From: Lindgomyces ingoldianus
Lineage: Eukaryota > Ascomycota > Dothideomycetes > Pleosporales > Lindgomycetaceae
Length of the DNA: 64,000 nt
Assembly (NCBI RefSeq): GCF_010093535.1
Contig: NW_022985163.1
Location: forward strand, 1,150,294-1,214,293
Direction: 5' to 3'
Shown here: in pieces, positions 45,057 to 56,135 of the stretch
Layout: every line of letters begins with the position of its first letter
Numbering within the stretch: position 1 is the stretch's first letter
Position numbers and translations under genes: made by a program
The notes under the pieces: model-generated
Told to the model about the DNA's origin: nothing
What the model saw: only the letters and a program-made list of their open reading frames with translations
Database searches by the model: none

Positions 45057-46313
45057 ATGGCAGCGGTCCCCGTCCCCGCGCCTGCCTCCCTTCTAGGCCG
45101 GCACCGCATCTTGTCGCCCACTGCTGGCGTCAAGGTCTCTCCTCTTTGTTTAGGCGCTATGAACTTTGGCGACGCATGGAAAGACTTCCTTGGCGAATGC
45201 ACCAAGGAAACCGCCTTCTCTATCCTCGACTACTTCTACAGTCAGGGCGGCAACTTCATCGACACGGCCGTAAACTACCAATTCAACCAAAGCGAACAGT
45301 GGGTCGGCGAGTGGATGGAGAGTCGTGGGAAGAGAGATGAGATGGTGATTGCAACAAAGTTTACAGGCAACCAGATGAGCCATGTCCAAGGCGTGTTACT
45401 GAGTAACTTTGGGGGAAACAGTGCGAAGAATATTCATACGAGTGTGGAGAGGTCTTTGAAACAACTGAGGACATCATACATTGATATTGTGAGTCTCTAT
45501 AGCTAAGGCCTGACCGTCTCCTTCATGGGAACTTGGTATGGGCGAAATTCTATATCTAATGAAGCTGAATAGTATTACCTCCATCTCTGGGACCACTCAA
45601 CGTCGATTCCGGAAATCATGCATGCCCTCAATGACCTGGTCACATCCCGCAAAGTAATCTATCTAGGAATAAGTGACACCCCGGCCTGGATCGTCGTCAA
45701 AATGAACGACTATGCACGACACCACGGACTTCGCCCCTTTTCGTTATACCAAGGTCGCTGGTCAGCCGCCGAGCGCGACTTCGAGCGCGAAATCATCCCA
45801 ATGTGCATGGAAGAAGGAATGGCGCTCGCACCATGGGGTGCAATTGGGGGTGGATACTTCAAGCCCAAGGAGGAGTGGGGAAAAGACGGGTCTCGGACGT
45901 TCACTGGTGGGGCGACAGGCAAGGAAGAGAAGGTCTCGCTGGTGCTGGGCAAGATTGCTCAGGCGAAGGGGACGCTGATAACTTCCGTGGCGCTCGCCTA
46001 CGTCATGCACAAAGCGCCTTACACATTCCCCATCGTCGGTGGCCGTAAAGTGGAGCACTTGAAGTCCAACATTGAGGCTCTTGGCTTGCGACTCACAGAT
46101 GAGGATATGAATGAAATCGATAGTGCATATGGGTTTGAGATTGGATTCCCACACAATTTGCTCAATCCGGAAAACAAGATGTTGTTGGGTCCGGAAGACA
46201 ATCGGTTCAACCAAAGGTCAGGATATTTCGACTATGTGATGAAACCGAAGCCAATTGCGCCGCATAAGGGGGCGTTAGATAGCCAATTCAAGGAGATTCC
46301 TCCGGCCCCATAG
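45057..46313 (+). CDS. Aldo-keto reductase, aryl-alcohol dehydrogenase / AKR9-like
   Basis: Exons 45057-45488 and 45573-46313 (phase-0 intron GTGAGT...ATAG) encode 390 aa. The start is the Met of MAAVPVPAPASLLGRHR; an in-frame Met 23 codons upstream is less likely. TIM-barrel AKR features are LCLGAMNFGDAW (strand 1), the catalytic Asp/Tyr region FIDTAVNYQFNQSE, the catalytic Lys in VIATKFTG, and the catalytic His in YYLHLWD created across the splice. NADPH-binding C-terminal features are PIVGGRKVEHLKSNIEAL and LTDEDMNEID. The closest groups are fungal aryl-alcohol dehydrogenases and norsolorinic acid reductases. No polyketide gene is nearby, so a general aldehyde-reducing role is more likely. 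Confidence 0.93.
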
Positions 46314-46895
46314 GATCTGTAATAGAGAGCAAGATGGCAGTGGAAAGAACAGCAGCCACTTCTAGTGCTGAATTTTGAGGTTAACTCGTTCGGCAGGAAT
46401 TATATTTCAATGAATTATCTTCTCCTTCAATATTACGATAATATATTTCATCTCGCAAGACCTACAGTTTCCACGTAAGAGTGCTACCCCTCGCATTTAG
46501 ACAGAATATTCAACACGTACCTTCTTCCGCTAAGGCCACTTGCGTGCTTGCACAGCTCAGAGTGTGTAAAAGCATTCTAGAGAAGACTCAAAGCTTAGAA
46601 CAGAGCAGTTGCAAGGGGTTAAGGCGCAAATATAGCTGAGAACACTAGGAACTTCAGCCTCGTATAGTTCCATACCTGACAGGATATTATACAGTGGAAA
46701 TACATGCCTTCATTAGCTCGCAGATATCAGAGCCAAACACGGTACACCAAAAGCCTCCTGTTATATGTTCCTGGACAAAGTCCAATCTCGGGCCCGGCAG
46801 TCGCCTCGGTCACAGAACCATGCGGCATTGGAAGGACTTCGAAGGATCCCACCTAGTCCGGCAAACCTTCGCTGCTCAATAAAATATTGCCGTCT
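46314..46895. other. Intergenic between convergent genes
   Basis: About 580 bp with the 3' ends of the AKR (+) and mL58 (-) genes. No gene seen. Confidence 0.5.
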
Positions 46896-47555
46896 TTATT
46901 CATCTCGACCCCACATCTCCTTCCTCCTCGCCCTATCCTCCCTCGCCATCCTCCTCCTGGGACCCCACCTTTCCCTGGCTTGTTGATGCTCCGCACTAAC
47001 CCTCTCCGCCTTCTCGGGAGCCTTGACCACCATACTAACAAAAAACTGGCTGCATCCAAACTTTTCCGCCAGTTTGACCCGCGTCCAGGTATTCGGGTTT
47101 TTAGTCCTCAGTTTGCGAATCTCCTCGATATCCTCCTCCGTGAGATGGTATTTCTTATTATAAGGTTGTCGGACAGGCGACGGAAGAGACACGGAAGGTA
47201 TTGGTGGCAGCAATGAGGACGTTGCAAGGGGCGTACCGGGCTGTGCAACAGAAGAAGCCTTCTTGCGGAGCGCGGAGTGCGTGGATACTGTGAGGGCGTC
47301 CGAATATAACTGTCGTCTTCGGTCGTTTTGGGGGAGAAATTTAAGCGGAGTGTGGTATACGTTTGGTGCAGATGATGGTGGATTGAAGACTAAGGTCGGC
47401 GCGGAGCTGTCGGGGGTATATGAAGGAGCTTCAGGGAGGTGCAGGAGTTTCTTGTGTCTCCGTGTTGACGACTCATGGCGACATTGGATGAGGGGAAGGG
47501 GATATGGCCGTGAGGTTTTGGAACATATCCTGGCCAGTGTTTTGCATGTGGACAT
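46896..47555 (-). CDS. MRPL20: Mitochondrial large-subunit ribosomal protein mL58 (Mrpl20)
   Basis: A single-exon ORF. The chosen start is the Met of MSTCKTLARICSKTSR (219 aa), which begins a basic, Ser/Arg-rich mitochondrial presequence. The frame is open 42 codons further upstream, but that part has no targeting look. The middle is Pro/Ser-rich and binds rRNA in family members. The conserved C-terminal helical core is KYHLTEEDIEEIRKLR, then WTRVKLAEKFGCSQFFVSMV and an Arg-rich tail RRRMAREDRARRKEMWG. The motif order matches yeast Mrpl20, a fungal-type mitoribosome protein. Confidence 0.88.
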   Translation of the reverse strand: MSTCKTLARICSKTSRPYPLPLIQCRHESSTRRHKKLLHLPEAPSYTPDSSAPTLVFNPPSSAPNVYHTPLKFLPQNDRRRQLYSDALTVSTHSALRKKASSVAQPGTPLATSSLLPPIPSVSLPSPVRQPYNKKYHLTEEDIEEIRKLRTKNPNTWTRVKLAEKFGCSQFFVSMVVKAPEKAERVSAEHQQARERWGPRRRMAREDRARRKEMWGRDE

Positions 47556-47880
47556 TGTGCAGTTGGGACGGAGGGATGAAGCCGAGCTTGAATGAGCTTG
47601 AATCATTAACGAAAGAAAGTTTTTGACGGGGTCGGAGAAACAATTTTGCATCATCACTCTTTGATTGGCCAATCGTACCACGACACTGATCCTGCCCCTG
47701 CCCCCAGCTCAATTATACATATTGTCGTAGAAAGCCCAAATGATTGGATGATTGAATAGAGCGTAATCTTTATTTATTATGTGCAGAAGCGTCGTCCATG
47801 GTTACCTTCTAGTAAGACCAGATCTCGCATCAATGTGATGTGACTGACTTCAGTCTGATCTAAACCATCAAGCTCAACCA
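47556..47880. other. Intergenic between tandem minus-strand genes
   Basis: 325 bp carrying the mL58 promoter and the dipeptidase 3' end. No gene seen. Confidence 0.5.
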
Positions 47881-49567
47881 TTACATCGTAGGCTCCCCAG
47901 CCACATAGTGCAGATAGGCTCCCAATAGCTTAATACCCTCAATGTAGTTCCTCTTATCTAGCTTCTCGTTGATCGAGTGCGCTGCATCCGTCGAGCTTCC
48001 CATCGGCAATAGAAGCACGTTCTTCCCGAGCTCCTCCTGGAAAGTGAGCGTTACTGGAATGCTGCCTCCTTCCCTCGTCATATCCGGCTTGACTCCAAAC
48101 ACCCTCTCCACCGCCTTCGCGGCTGCCGTGTAATTCCAGTGTTTCGGATCCTCTACCCACCACTTACCGCAGTGCACAACGTTGAACTTCATCTTATTCT
48201 TTGAATTTAGCTTCGCCCACTCCTCTTCAACGTGCTTCTGAATAAGCTTGGTCACGTCATCGATCTCCATATTAGGCACTGTGCGGATAGAAAACTTTCC
48301 GATGACTTTGGCAGGGATGACGGTCTTAGCCCCGGGAGTGTAGAAGGCACCTTCGATACCGTGTAGTGAGATGGACGGGTATCGCATCTTATGCATGAGT
48401 GCCTGGTCTTTATTGGCGTGAATGGCAACCTCGTTGCCCAGCGACTGATACAAATCTTGCATGGTAAAGGCAATCGGGGGATACAGCGCGGCCTCCGCGT
48501 CGGTCAACGGAGCAACTAAGTCATCGATCCCCTTGACGAGAATCTTTCCATCTGGGTTTACGAAGGAGTCCATGATCCTGATCAGATCGGTCATGGGCTC
48601 GTGCGAGACGCCGCCATATACACCGGAATGGAGGTCTTGTCCCGGGCCCGAGACTTCGACAGAGTAGTAGTTGCAGCCTCGAACGCCATATGTTAAACAC
48701 GGCTTCTCTGTCCCTAGCCAGTAGTTGTCCGAGATGCAAACAACATCCGCATCCTTGAAGAAACCCTTCGCCTCGGCTCTGATGGTATCATCCAGCCCTT
48801 CAGACCCGTTCTCCTCCATGCCCTCGAAACACATTATCAAATTGACCGGTAGCTCGACGCCTGCCTTCTGGTGCGCCTCGATTGCATTCAGCCAACCCAG
48901 AACTGGCCCCTTGTCGTCGGTGCTGCCTCGTCCAAACATGCGTCCCTTGTCGTCGATGGAGAGGGTGAAGGGATCCGTTGCCCAGCCATCGGACTTTTGC
49001 GCCGGTTGTACGTCATAGTGGCCGTAGATGAGGACGTTGCGTTTCTTGGGGTCGTCGCCGTAGCGGCCGAGGAGGCAGGGGGGGAGGTCGAGGTGCTCGT
49101 GGCCAGGCTGCTTGCCCAGTTGACGGAGCTCAACGGTACCACCGAGGGCGCGAATCTGGGCGGCCAGCCATTCACCCATCTGTTGCCATGGTCAGACTTG
49201 ATCGGAACAGCGGAAGAGCAGGTCATACTTTCACTACGTCGGGTCTCTTGGCATCTTCGGAGCTGATGCTAGGGATCGCAACAGCTTCTCGCAGCCGGTC
49301 GATGAACTTGTCCTGCAATCTGTCCACCTGCTGGAAGTACGAGTCGAGTTGGGGTGCCATTGGATCGAAGTCGTGGTACAAATAGGGCCAAACCTTGGCA
49401 GGTCGTCGAGAGCGTGGAATGGATGCGAAGCTTCTGAATCTTGTAGAGCAGGTGATGTTGTAGCCCCAGAATGAGAGGGCGGCTACTTGCAGTGGATCAG
49501 CAAGGCGGGCGGATGAGAATCGGGCAGGTGACTGCAGGAAGGTGCCATGGAGGGGCAGGCGGGGCAT
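47881..49567 (-). CDS. DUG1: Cys-Gly metallodipeptidase (M20 family, Dug1/CNDP type)
   Basis: Exons 49229-49567 and 47881-49179 (phase-0 intron GTATGA...ACAG) encode 545 aa. In yeast Dug1 hydrolyses Cys-Gly in glutathione turnover. M20 metal ligands are visible in YGHYDVQPA (His), RGSTDDKGP (bridging Asp), FEGMEENGSEG (catalytic Glu/Glu), CISDNYWLG (Asp) and SSTDAAHSINE (C-terminal His). The dimerisation domain holds GPGQDLHSGVYGG. From the internal Met at 49360 (MAPQLDSYFQQVDRLQDKF) the protein would be 476 aa, the family's usual length. The extra 69 in-frame residues upstream are Arg/Ser-rich with few acids and could be a mitochondrial presequence. Confidence 0.94.
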
Positions 49568-49974
49568 CGTTTGTGGTTGGATGAAAACGTCACTGCGACG
49601 GGAAAAAGATCAAGCCCGAATGTACATGGTCAAAGCTCCGGTTGGCTTCAAGACATGCGAATAAGCTATGTACAGCACGCAGATATCCTCGCAAGATCAA
49701 GTCAAAGATGAAGTACAAACGTGAGATGCCAGTGGAAGGAGATTAACCCAGAGCCTGCAAAATCCACCAAAGCGCTAGCTATGCCTTAGAAGAGCGCTCA
49801 GAAGAGATGTCGAACGAAACAGCAAAACAAAAAGATGCAAAGCAATCCAGTAGTACATGGGAAAAGAGATGAGATGCATCCGAGGAAAAGCAGACCAAAA
49901 CATTACATTATTTGTTGACACCAAAATTAAGCGTGCCACGTAACAGCATAACAAACGCCCTGAAAGCAGCAACC
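49568..49974. other. Intergenic, no gene seen
   Basis: About 400 bp containing the dipeptidase promoter and the glycogenin 3' region. Confidence 0.5.
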
Positions 49975-52769
49975 CTATCGTTCCGTAGGACTGAGCACAT
50001 CCTCCTTCTTTCCGGTGAACAGCCCAGCCGTTTCATCACTGCCACCATCTGCGCCAAAGTCTGGCTCTTTGAAAATAGGCGTCGTTGCAGATTTCTCCGT
50101 AGAGGCTGGCTCTGGGCTCTTCACATCAGTCTTGCTTCCACCCTGGGTTAATTGATCCAACTCGTGTGGCGAGCTTCCCCCACTAAGAGGTACATGATGG
50201 TGCACAGAAGTCTCCCTCTTTGGGATCGAGTGCTCTGGCAGCTCTCTCAATGGCGGTTGCGAATGCACTGGCGCTTTCAAGTGCTCGAATTCGAGGACCG
50301 AGGATCGGCGAAGCTGATCGAGCCTCTCTTCAGGATTCTTGATGTACAAGATCAAGTCAGCTTCTGAGCGCCTGGATTCGAATAATTATGCTGAAGAAGC
50401 GATTACAGGTTGAGTATCAGATGGAGAAGACGAGGACTCGCTCAAACCAGGGGGAAAGTATGACTTGGGCGAAAGTAGAGCAGGGTCTGTTAAAGATGCT
50501 AACGGGGCTCCACGAGGGCTGACGCCGCTTCGAGGATTGACTTTGAGTGGGCTGCTAAGGGTCTTGGTTGGGCTGGCAGGGCTGCTTTCAAGCGGGCTAA
50601 CTTTTGGTGGGTCAAGTTCAGGCAGAGCTGTTGTAGTGGGTTCGCTCTGAACAGCAGTCGCAAATGCAGTGGTAGGTGAAGGGGTCGCAAAAGCTGTGGT
50701 GGTGGAAGTAGTCGACGACTCTCGCCGAGGACGAAAATCTGCAGCGCTAACAGAGGAAAACCCGCATTGGGGACATACCCATTCGGCCTGATCCGGCACT
50801 CCTTCTGCTGGTGGCAGCTCACCTGCCACATCTCTCTCCTCGCCCCAGAACGTAGGTCGCCTCACAGGCGCCGGCGTTACTGGGAGACTTGGTCGTTCAA
50901 CTGCGGATGGGAAATCAGTTAGGATTAGGCTCTCGCGTCGCTCTTTACGGCTTATGGAAGGCGAAGGTATCTCTTCTCCTCTCGCTTGGTGAAGAACCTG
51001 CGGTTTACCGCGTCGGTTTTGAGCTTCCATGATGGCTCGCACATAGGTGTCGATACCAGGCACCGTGTCCCATGCATTGACGTTGCTATGCTGGAACTCC
51101 TGCCATTGTTCGTCAGCTGTTTTAGGCGAAGAAGAGCGCGGAGGACTGGTAGGTCCTGCAGTTTGTACTTCTTCCTGGATCGGTGTCCCACCCTCCTCAT
51201 AGTGAACCGTTGAGAATGGATGCGTAGATTGCGTAAAAGCCGGTGCCAGCGATGGCATCGGCGGTGGGGGTAAGTCTTCAGCAAATACACGGGTAGGCTT
51301 CGGGCGGTCGGGTTCTCGTTCCCAAGGGAAAATGGGTTTAGGTTTCTCCGCTGGGGCTGGTTTGGTCTCAGGGACTTGATACCACATGTCTTTGGGGGGC
51401 TCAGGGTATGATTGGGGCGCGTGAAATAGCTCGCGACTCTCACTGAACTCGTATGTCTGGGTGGGGAAATGGACGGCTTCGGGTTTGGATTCCGCCGGGG
51501 GTTCAAACCTGGCCAGTAAGATGATGTATTGGCAAAATTATTGTTATCAAACTCACCGAGTAGCATCCCATTCCATCTGTGGAGCGGAGAACCTCCGTTG
51601 TTCCACGGTCGGCGTCGGTTCTACCACACCTTGGTCAATATTCTCTGCCAAATCCCCGGGGTCAGAGAAGGATTGCTCGGTTGTGGTTACAGGCCCCTCA
51701 GTCTCAACAATCTCGGGTGTAGGGGTGATGTGGGAGATTGAAGAGGTACCAAATTCGGTGCTCGTCGCCTCACCGTGAACATGTTCTTGAACAGTCGAAG
51801 AACGGCGGTCCGAGGACTCATAACCCGCTTGAGCAGTAGCTGCGGTCTCGGCCGCGGGTTTGAGATGCCTGTCATATACAGCCCACCACCGAGCCAAAAG
51901 TTCGTTGTAGACCCCCGATCCTCCTGGACCCGAGCGTCCTGTAGACCACGGCTTGTTCTTGCCGATGAAATGGACGGCACTGATGTCTCGTTTGTAGTAT
52001 CGATATGCTGGCTCCCACTGATACTCTGCATTCGGCGTGCAATTGTAGGTGAAGCTGAGCCGGTGCCAGTTTCGGTGCTCATAGTACTGGTTCAACAGAC
52101 CTTGGTCGGCGCCATCAAAGCTGTCTCCGGATGCCGCCATTGTTTGCAATGCCCAATAGTCACCCATGTTCGGGCTGATGACCATGACACCGGTGTTGAA
52201 GGCATCTGGCCAGCCAATGTCTGGGGCTGCAGCGAAAGGGACGTCCAGGTCGAATAGCTCGTCTAGGGCGCGAAGAGCGACCACGTCTGCATCAATGTAT
52301 ACGATTTTGCGGAACTGGACCTGCCTCCACAGAGCTATCTTTGTGAAAGCAAAAGCAAGATCCGGACGGCCCATCAGGTAGAGATTCGCAAGATTAGGGC
52401 TTTGGATGCGTTCCACGGGGATTAGGTAGTCATACAATGACTATGAGCAAGACAGGTTAGCATACAGCTCGGGTCCACGCTTCTAGTACGCACCTTGAGC
52501 TCAGAGATGGTGTCGGTGGACAGCGTGTCCATCGTGACGAGGACAGCAAGCTTCTTGGTGGTGCCAGCATCTCGTAAAGAATGTGCAAGCACAGCAGCGC
52601 CTAAGTTGCGCATCAGTCAAGTTTCTCGGGTGGATAGACAGTGAAATGCATGTACCGGGCAGATAAGAATCACTCATGAGCAGCTGCAGGACGATCAGTT
52701 CGCATGCTTGTGCGACGTGGGGCGGGTCTGGAATACCGTGCAGTAAACATCCTCCAAAGGCCTCGCCAT
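49975..52769 (-). CDS. Glycogenin (GT8 self-glucosylating primer of glycogen synthesis)
   Basis: Exons are 52737-52769 (33 nt), 52656-52683 (28 nt), 52494-52600, 51557-52440, then 51508 downward. The start MARPLEDVYCT joins LLMSDSYLPG and AAVLAHSLRDAG. The GT8 domain has the Mn-binding IVYIDADVVALRAL, GWPDAFNTGVMVI, and DQGLLNQYY. The Tyr-rich acceptor region is FTYNCTPNAEYQWEPAYRYY, and HFIGKNKPW closes the domain. A long Pro/Ser-rich tail holds KPIFPWERE and the W-x-Y element VNAWDTVPGIDTYVRAI. Exon 5 reads to TGA at 50386, but the frame ending at 49975 carries LILYIKNPEERLDQLRRSS, a typical glycogenin C-terminus. A last small intron near 50360-50450 is therefore likely, with exact sites unresolved. 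A CPQC pair occurs in the tail. Confidence 0.88.
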
Positions 52770-54091
52770 GGCGGGAAGTGAGGGAGCGGAGGGAGAAAAA
52801 TCAGCTGCAAAGCCGCAAATCTGCAAATCTCCAGTCACGCGGAGGTGAAGATAAACGAGTGATGGGTGAATCTGCGCAGCTGTTAGGAGCTTCCCCACCT
52901 TCTTCGACGTAGTGAAGGTGTGCCGATCACACGAGGAGATGTACCGAGAATGAGCGACGGCGGCCGTGGTGCGCGGTGCAGGCCAATTGGTTCAGATAAA
53001 GGACATATTTTACAGTCGAGAGCTGGTGAAGACGAGAGACAGCAGCTCACAGTGGTGACTTAGGAGTGAGAAGGCAAACGAGGAGGCGTGACGGGCGGCT
53101 GCTCCGCAATCTCGTCTTGTTTGCAGACGGAAAGGCGTCCCGCATGTTTGGCTCGCAGCACGAGCAGGAGCTTTGACGCAAAGTGACACGGCCAAGAGAG
53201 ATGGCGCAGTGCAGTTTGCTGACTTTGTGAATCTCGTTAGCCACGCCGGACACGTTTCCACCCTTTTCGAGGCTGTTGCAGCCGATGGTTTCGAGCCTTC
53301 ATCACTTTGCATCCGCGTCAAACTCGACCTTCTCGACCTTCTCGACAGCCGTGTTAGAGTGCTACTCGTCGGCTAATACTCCGTACATGATCTGATGTGA
53401 CAGAAACGGCCCATCCATGGATGTAAGAACCGAGGGCACAGGCCAATTCGTTATTACTTGTACTCGTCTCCGACCGTCTCCTTGGCAACATCGGCCCTTT
53501 TCCGCAGGGATGGCATTTCGATTGAGCATCACTCATTAACAGGGTTGTTCTCCACGAAGACATGATACCTCTTGCAGGGCTTCGTAAGGACTGGAAGGAG
53601 TAGTCCTGAAAGCAGGATCTGGTCCTCTCATCTTCCCCTCCGTTGTGCCACCGGATGGATACAGCGAGGACCGAGCAGGTGCCCGCTTCCCTCAACAACA
53701 CGTCCCTCACATCTCTTTCAGCGCCGTTATGGGGGTTTCATTAGACGAAAGCTTGATTTAACATGCTCCAAGCATGATTCAGCGGACACTAACTAATTCA
53801 TTCCGCTAAACCTCTTTCATGGGCCACAGTCTTCCTTTCTTAGACTCGTGGCATGCATCTGTCCGTTTCGCTAATGATTCATCATTCGTCCAATCCAACG
53901 CTTCTGATTGGTCACCACAACCTTGATCTCCCGTTGATGACAATGACGACACCATACATTCCACTCCTTCAAACCTGTGCTATCTTTTAGACGTGTCTTT
54001 CTTCCATCTCCAATTCCTCATGATATTCAGCCACAGTATTCACATATAACTCCCGCCTCTCCCTCCAATCCCCTCACTATTCTCCTCCCAA
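52770..54091. promoter_or_regulatory. Divergent promoter region, glycogenin (-) / photolyase (+)
   Basis: 1.3 kb without a supported gene; short frames on both strands lack motifs. It contains an imperfect CTCGACCTT repeat near 53325-53345 and a CT-rich leader just upstream of the photolyase start. Specific light-response sites are not claimed. Confidence 0.5.
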
Positions 54092-56017
54092 ATGCCTACC
54101 TCCTCACCCAGAGTAATATATTGGTTCCGCACAGACCTCCGCCTGCACGACTCCCCGGCCCTCATCCACGCCCTCTCCCTCTCCCCCTCTATCCTCTACC
54201 CAATCTGGACCTGGGACCCTTACTACGTCTACCACTCGCGCATCGGCTCCAATCGCTGGAAATTCCTGCTGGACTGCCAAAACAATCTCTCCGCCTCCCT
54301 CACAGCCCTCAATCCCAAATCCAAACTCTTCGTAATAAGAGAGGCACCGCAAACGCTGTTTCCGAAGTTGTTCAAGGCGTGGGGTATTACGCATCTTGTG
54401 TTCGAGAAGGACACGGATGCGTATGCAAGGGAGAGGGATGGGAGGGTAATTGAGTTGGCGAGGGAGGCGGGGGTGGAGGTTATTGTAAAACCGGGGCGGA
54501 CATTGTATGATTCCGATGAGCTTGTGAAGGAGAACAAGGGCAAGCCTACGATGAGTATCAATCAAGTTCAGGCTGCTGGAGCGAAGATTGGAGACATCCC
54601 TAGACCTCTACTCGCGCCGAAGTCTCTCCCTGATCCTGGGGAAACTGATTTGGATTTCAAACAAGAGAGGCCGAACCGTGATCATGATGCCAATTCTAAT
54701 CCAAGGAAGGAAATCGAGAACACGTATTCTGCGCTGGCGGGTCCAAACGGCGATTTCGCTGTCCCAACAGTAGCAGAACTGGGAATCCAAGAAGCGTCGA
54801 CACCTCATCGAGGAGGAGAGACAATAGCGCTCAAAATTTTAGACGAAATTGTTGCAGACTCAGACTACACCGCAACATTCGAGAAACCAAAGACAGCCCC
54901 AACGGCTTTCGAACCCCAAGCTACTACACTCCTATCCCCGCATTTGCATTTTGGCAGCCTCAGCTGTCGCGAATTCTACTGGCGTGTACAAGGCGTCGTT
55001 GACAAGTACAAAGGCAAAGCCTCGCAACCGCCCACAAGCCTCACAGGCCAGCTCCTATTCCGTGACATGTATTTCGGCGCGCAAGCGTCGTTGAATTATT
55101 CCTTCAGGCAGACATACAACAACTCGCAATGCCGGTTTATTCCGTGGCATCTTCCTTCCGAAATCGACTCCAAATCTGGCCTCATTACTGGGAAGTATCA
55201 CATAGATAACCAGGAAGCATTGGAGTGGTTCACACGTTGGCGAGAAGGCCGGACTGGATTCCCCTGGATCGATGCGCTGATGCGGCAGTTGAAACAGGAG
55301 GGTTGGATACACCATCTAGGTCGACACGCTGTAGCCTGCTTTCTTACTCGTGGCGGATGCTACGTGGATTGGGAAAGAGGTGCAGAGGTCTTCGAAGAAT
55401 GGCTGATTGATCATGAAGCTGCATGTAATATTGGAAACTGGCAATGGCTGTCGTGTACGGCTTTCTATTCCCAATTCTACCGCTGCTATTCGCCAATCGC
55501 ATTTCCACAGAAGTGGGATAAGGAGGGTAAATTCGTGAGACGTTATTGTCCAGAGTTGGCGACGTTTGATGCGAAGTATATTTACGAACCGTGGAAAGCG
55601 CCAATCGCGGACCAAAAATCCTGGGGTTGCTTGATTAAGGGTGATGGAGAGCAAAATGAGGAAGGGAAATTTATGGTATATCCAAATCCGATGTTTGATT
55701 TTCCAGAGAGGAGGGATATCTGTATACGGGCGATGAAGAACGCATATTCCGTTGGTTTGTATGGCGACGATCCAAGGGTAGTGGATGGGAGCTGGAGAAA
55801 GTTATTCAATAATGCGGCAGAAGACCTAACGGAAGGAAATGATGGGCCGCCAGGTGCCATCGTGAAGCATGAGGAGGTCGTTGGAGAAGAGGGGGAACAT
55901 GGAGAAAGGCGGAGTTTACCGAAAGCGAAGAAAATTTTGGGCGGAAAGAAGGGCCATAAGAGGGATGCGAGTCAAGGGACGTTGGATGGAATTGTGACGA
56001 GGAAGAAGAAGAAATGA
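54092..56017 (+). CDS. Photolyase/cryptochrome family protein, (6-4) photolyase-like
   Basis: An intronless 641-codon ORF. The N-terminal photolyase alpha/beta domain starts VIYWFRTDLRLHDSPAL. The FAD-binding helical domain has GSLSCREFYWRVQG, GQLLFRDMYF, EGRTGFPWIDALMRQL, and WIHHLGRHAVACFLTRG. It retains the two His spaced as in (6-4) photolyases (H-L-G-R-H). EACNIGNWQWLSCTAFYSQ follows and aligns with the DxA-x-N-x-GNW region. (6-4) enzymes repair UV (6-4) photoproducts, and animal-type cryptochromes share the fold. Retention of both His favours repair ability. The C-terminus is a charged tail with basic clusters (KAKKILGGKKGHKRD, RKKKK) suited to nuclear import. An insert rich in Asp/Asn/Arg (about 195-225) interrupts the linker. 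Confidence 0.93.
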   Translation: MPTSSPRVIYWFRTDLRLHDSPALIHALSLSPSILYPIWTWDPYYVYHSRIGSNRWKFLLDCQNNLSASLTALNPKSKLFVIREAPQTLFPKLFKAWGITHLVFEKDTDAYARERDGRVIELAREAGVEVIVKPGRTLYDSDELVKENKGKPTMSINQVQAAGAKIGDIPRPLLAPKSLPDPGETDLDFKQERPNRDHDANSNPRKEIENTYSALAGPNGDFAVPTVAELGIQEASTPHRGGETIALKILDEIVADSDYTATFEKPKTAPTAFEPQATTLLSPHLHFGSLSCREFYWRVQGVVDKYKGKASQPPTSLTGQLLFRDMYFGAQASLNYSFRQTYNNSQCRFIPWHLPSEIDSKSGLITGKYHIDNQEALEWFTRWREGRTGFPWIDALMRQLKQEGWIHHLGRHAVACFLTRGGCYVDWERGAEVFEEWLIDHEAACNIGNWQWLSCTAFYSQFYRCYSPIAFPQKWDKEGKFVRRYCPELATFDAKYIYEPWKAPIADQKSWGCLIKGDGEQNEEGKFMVYPNPMFDFPERRDICIRAMKNAYSVGLYGDDPRVVDGSWRKLFNNAAEDLTEGNDGPPGAIVKHEEVVGEEGEHGERRSLPKAKKILGGKKGHKRDASQGTLDGIVTRKKKK

Positions 56018-56135
56018 TAGCTGGGTTCTGCCCAGGTATTGGGCTGATTGCCCTGACATCAGCTGCAGGATGTCAGTTTGTCATAGAATTTCGAATCCTT
56101 ATGCCCATGGATATTGTCTTTAATTTTGCAGGATG

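Noticed and set aside
44988..46313. Aldo-keto reductase as part of an aflatoxin-like cluster
   Set aside because: AKR9-type similarity alone is not enough; no polyketide synthase, P450 or regulator gene lies in the window.
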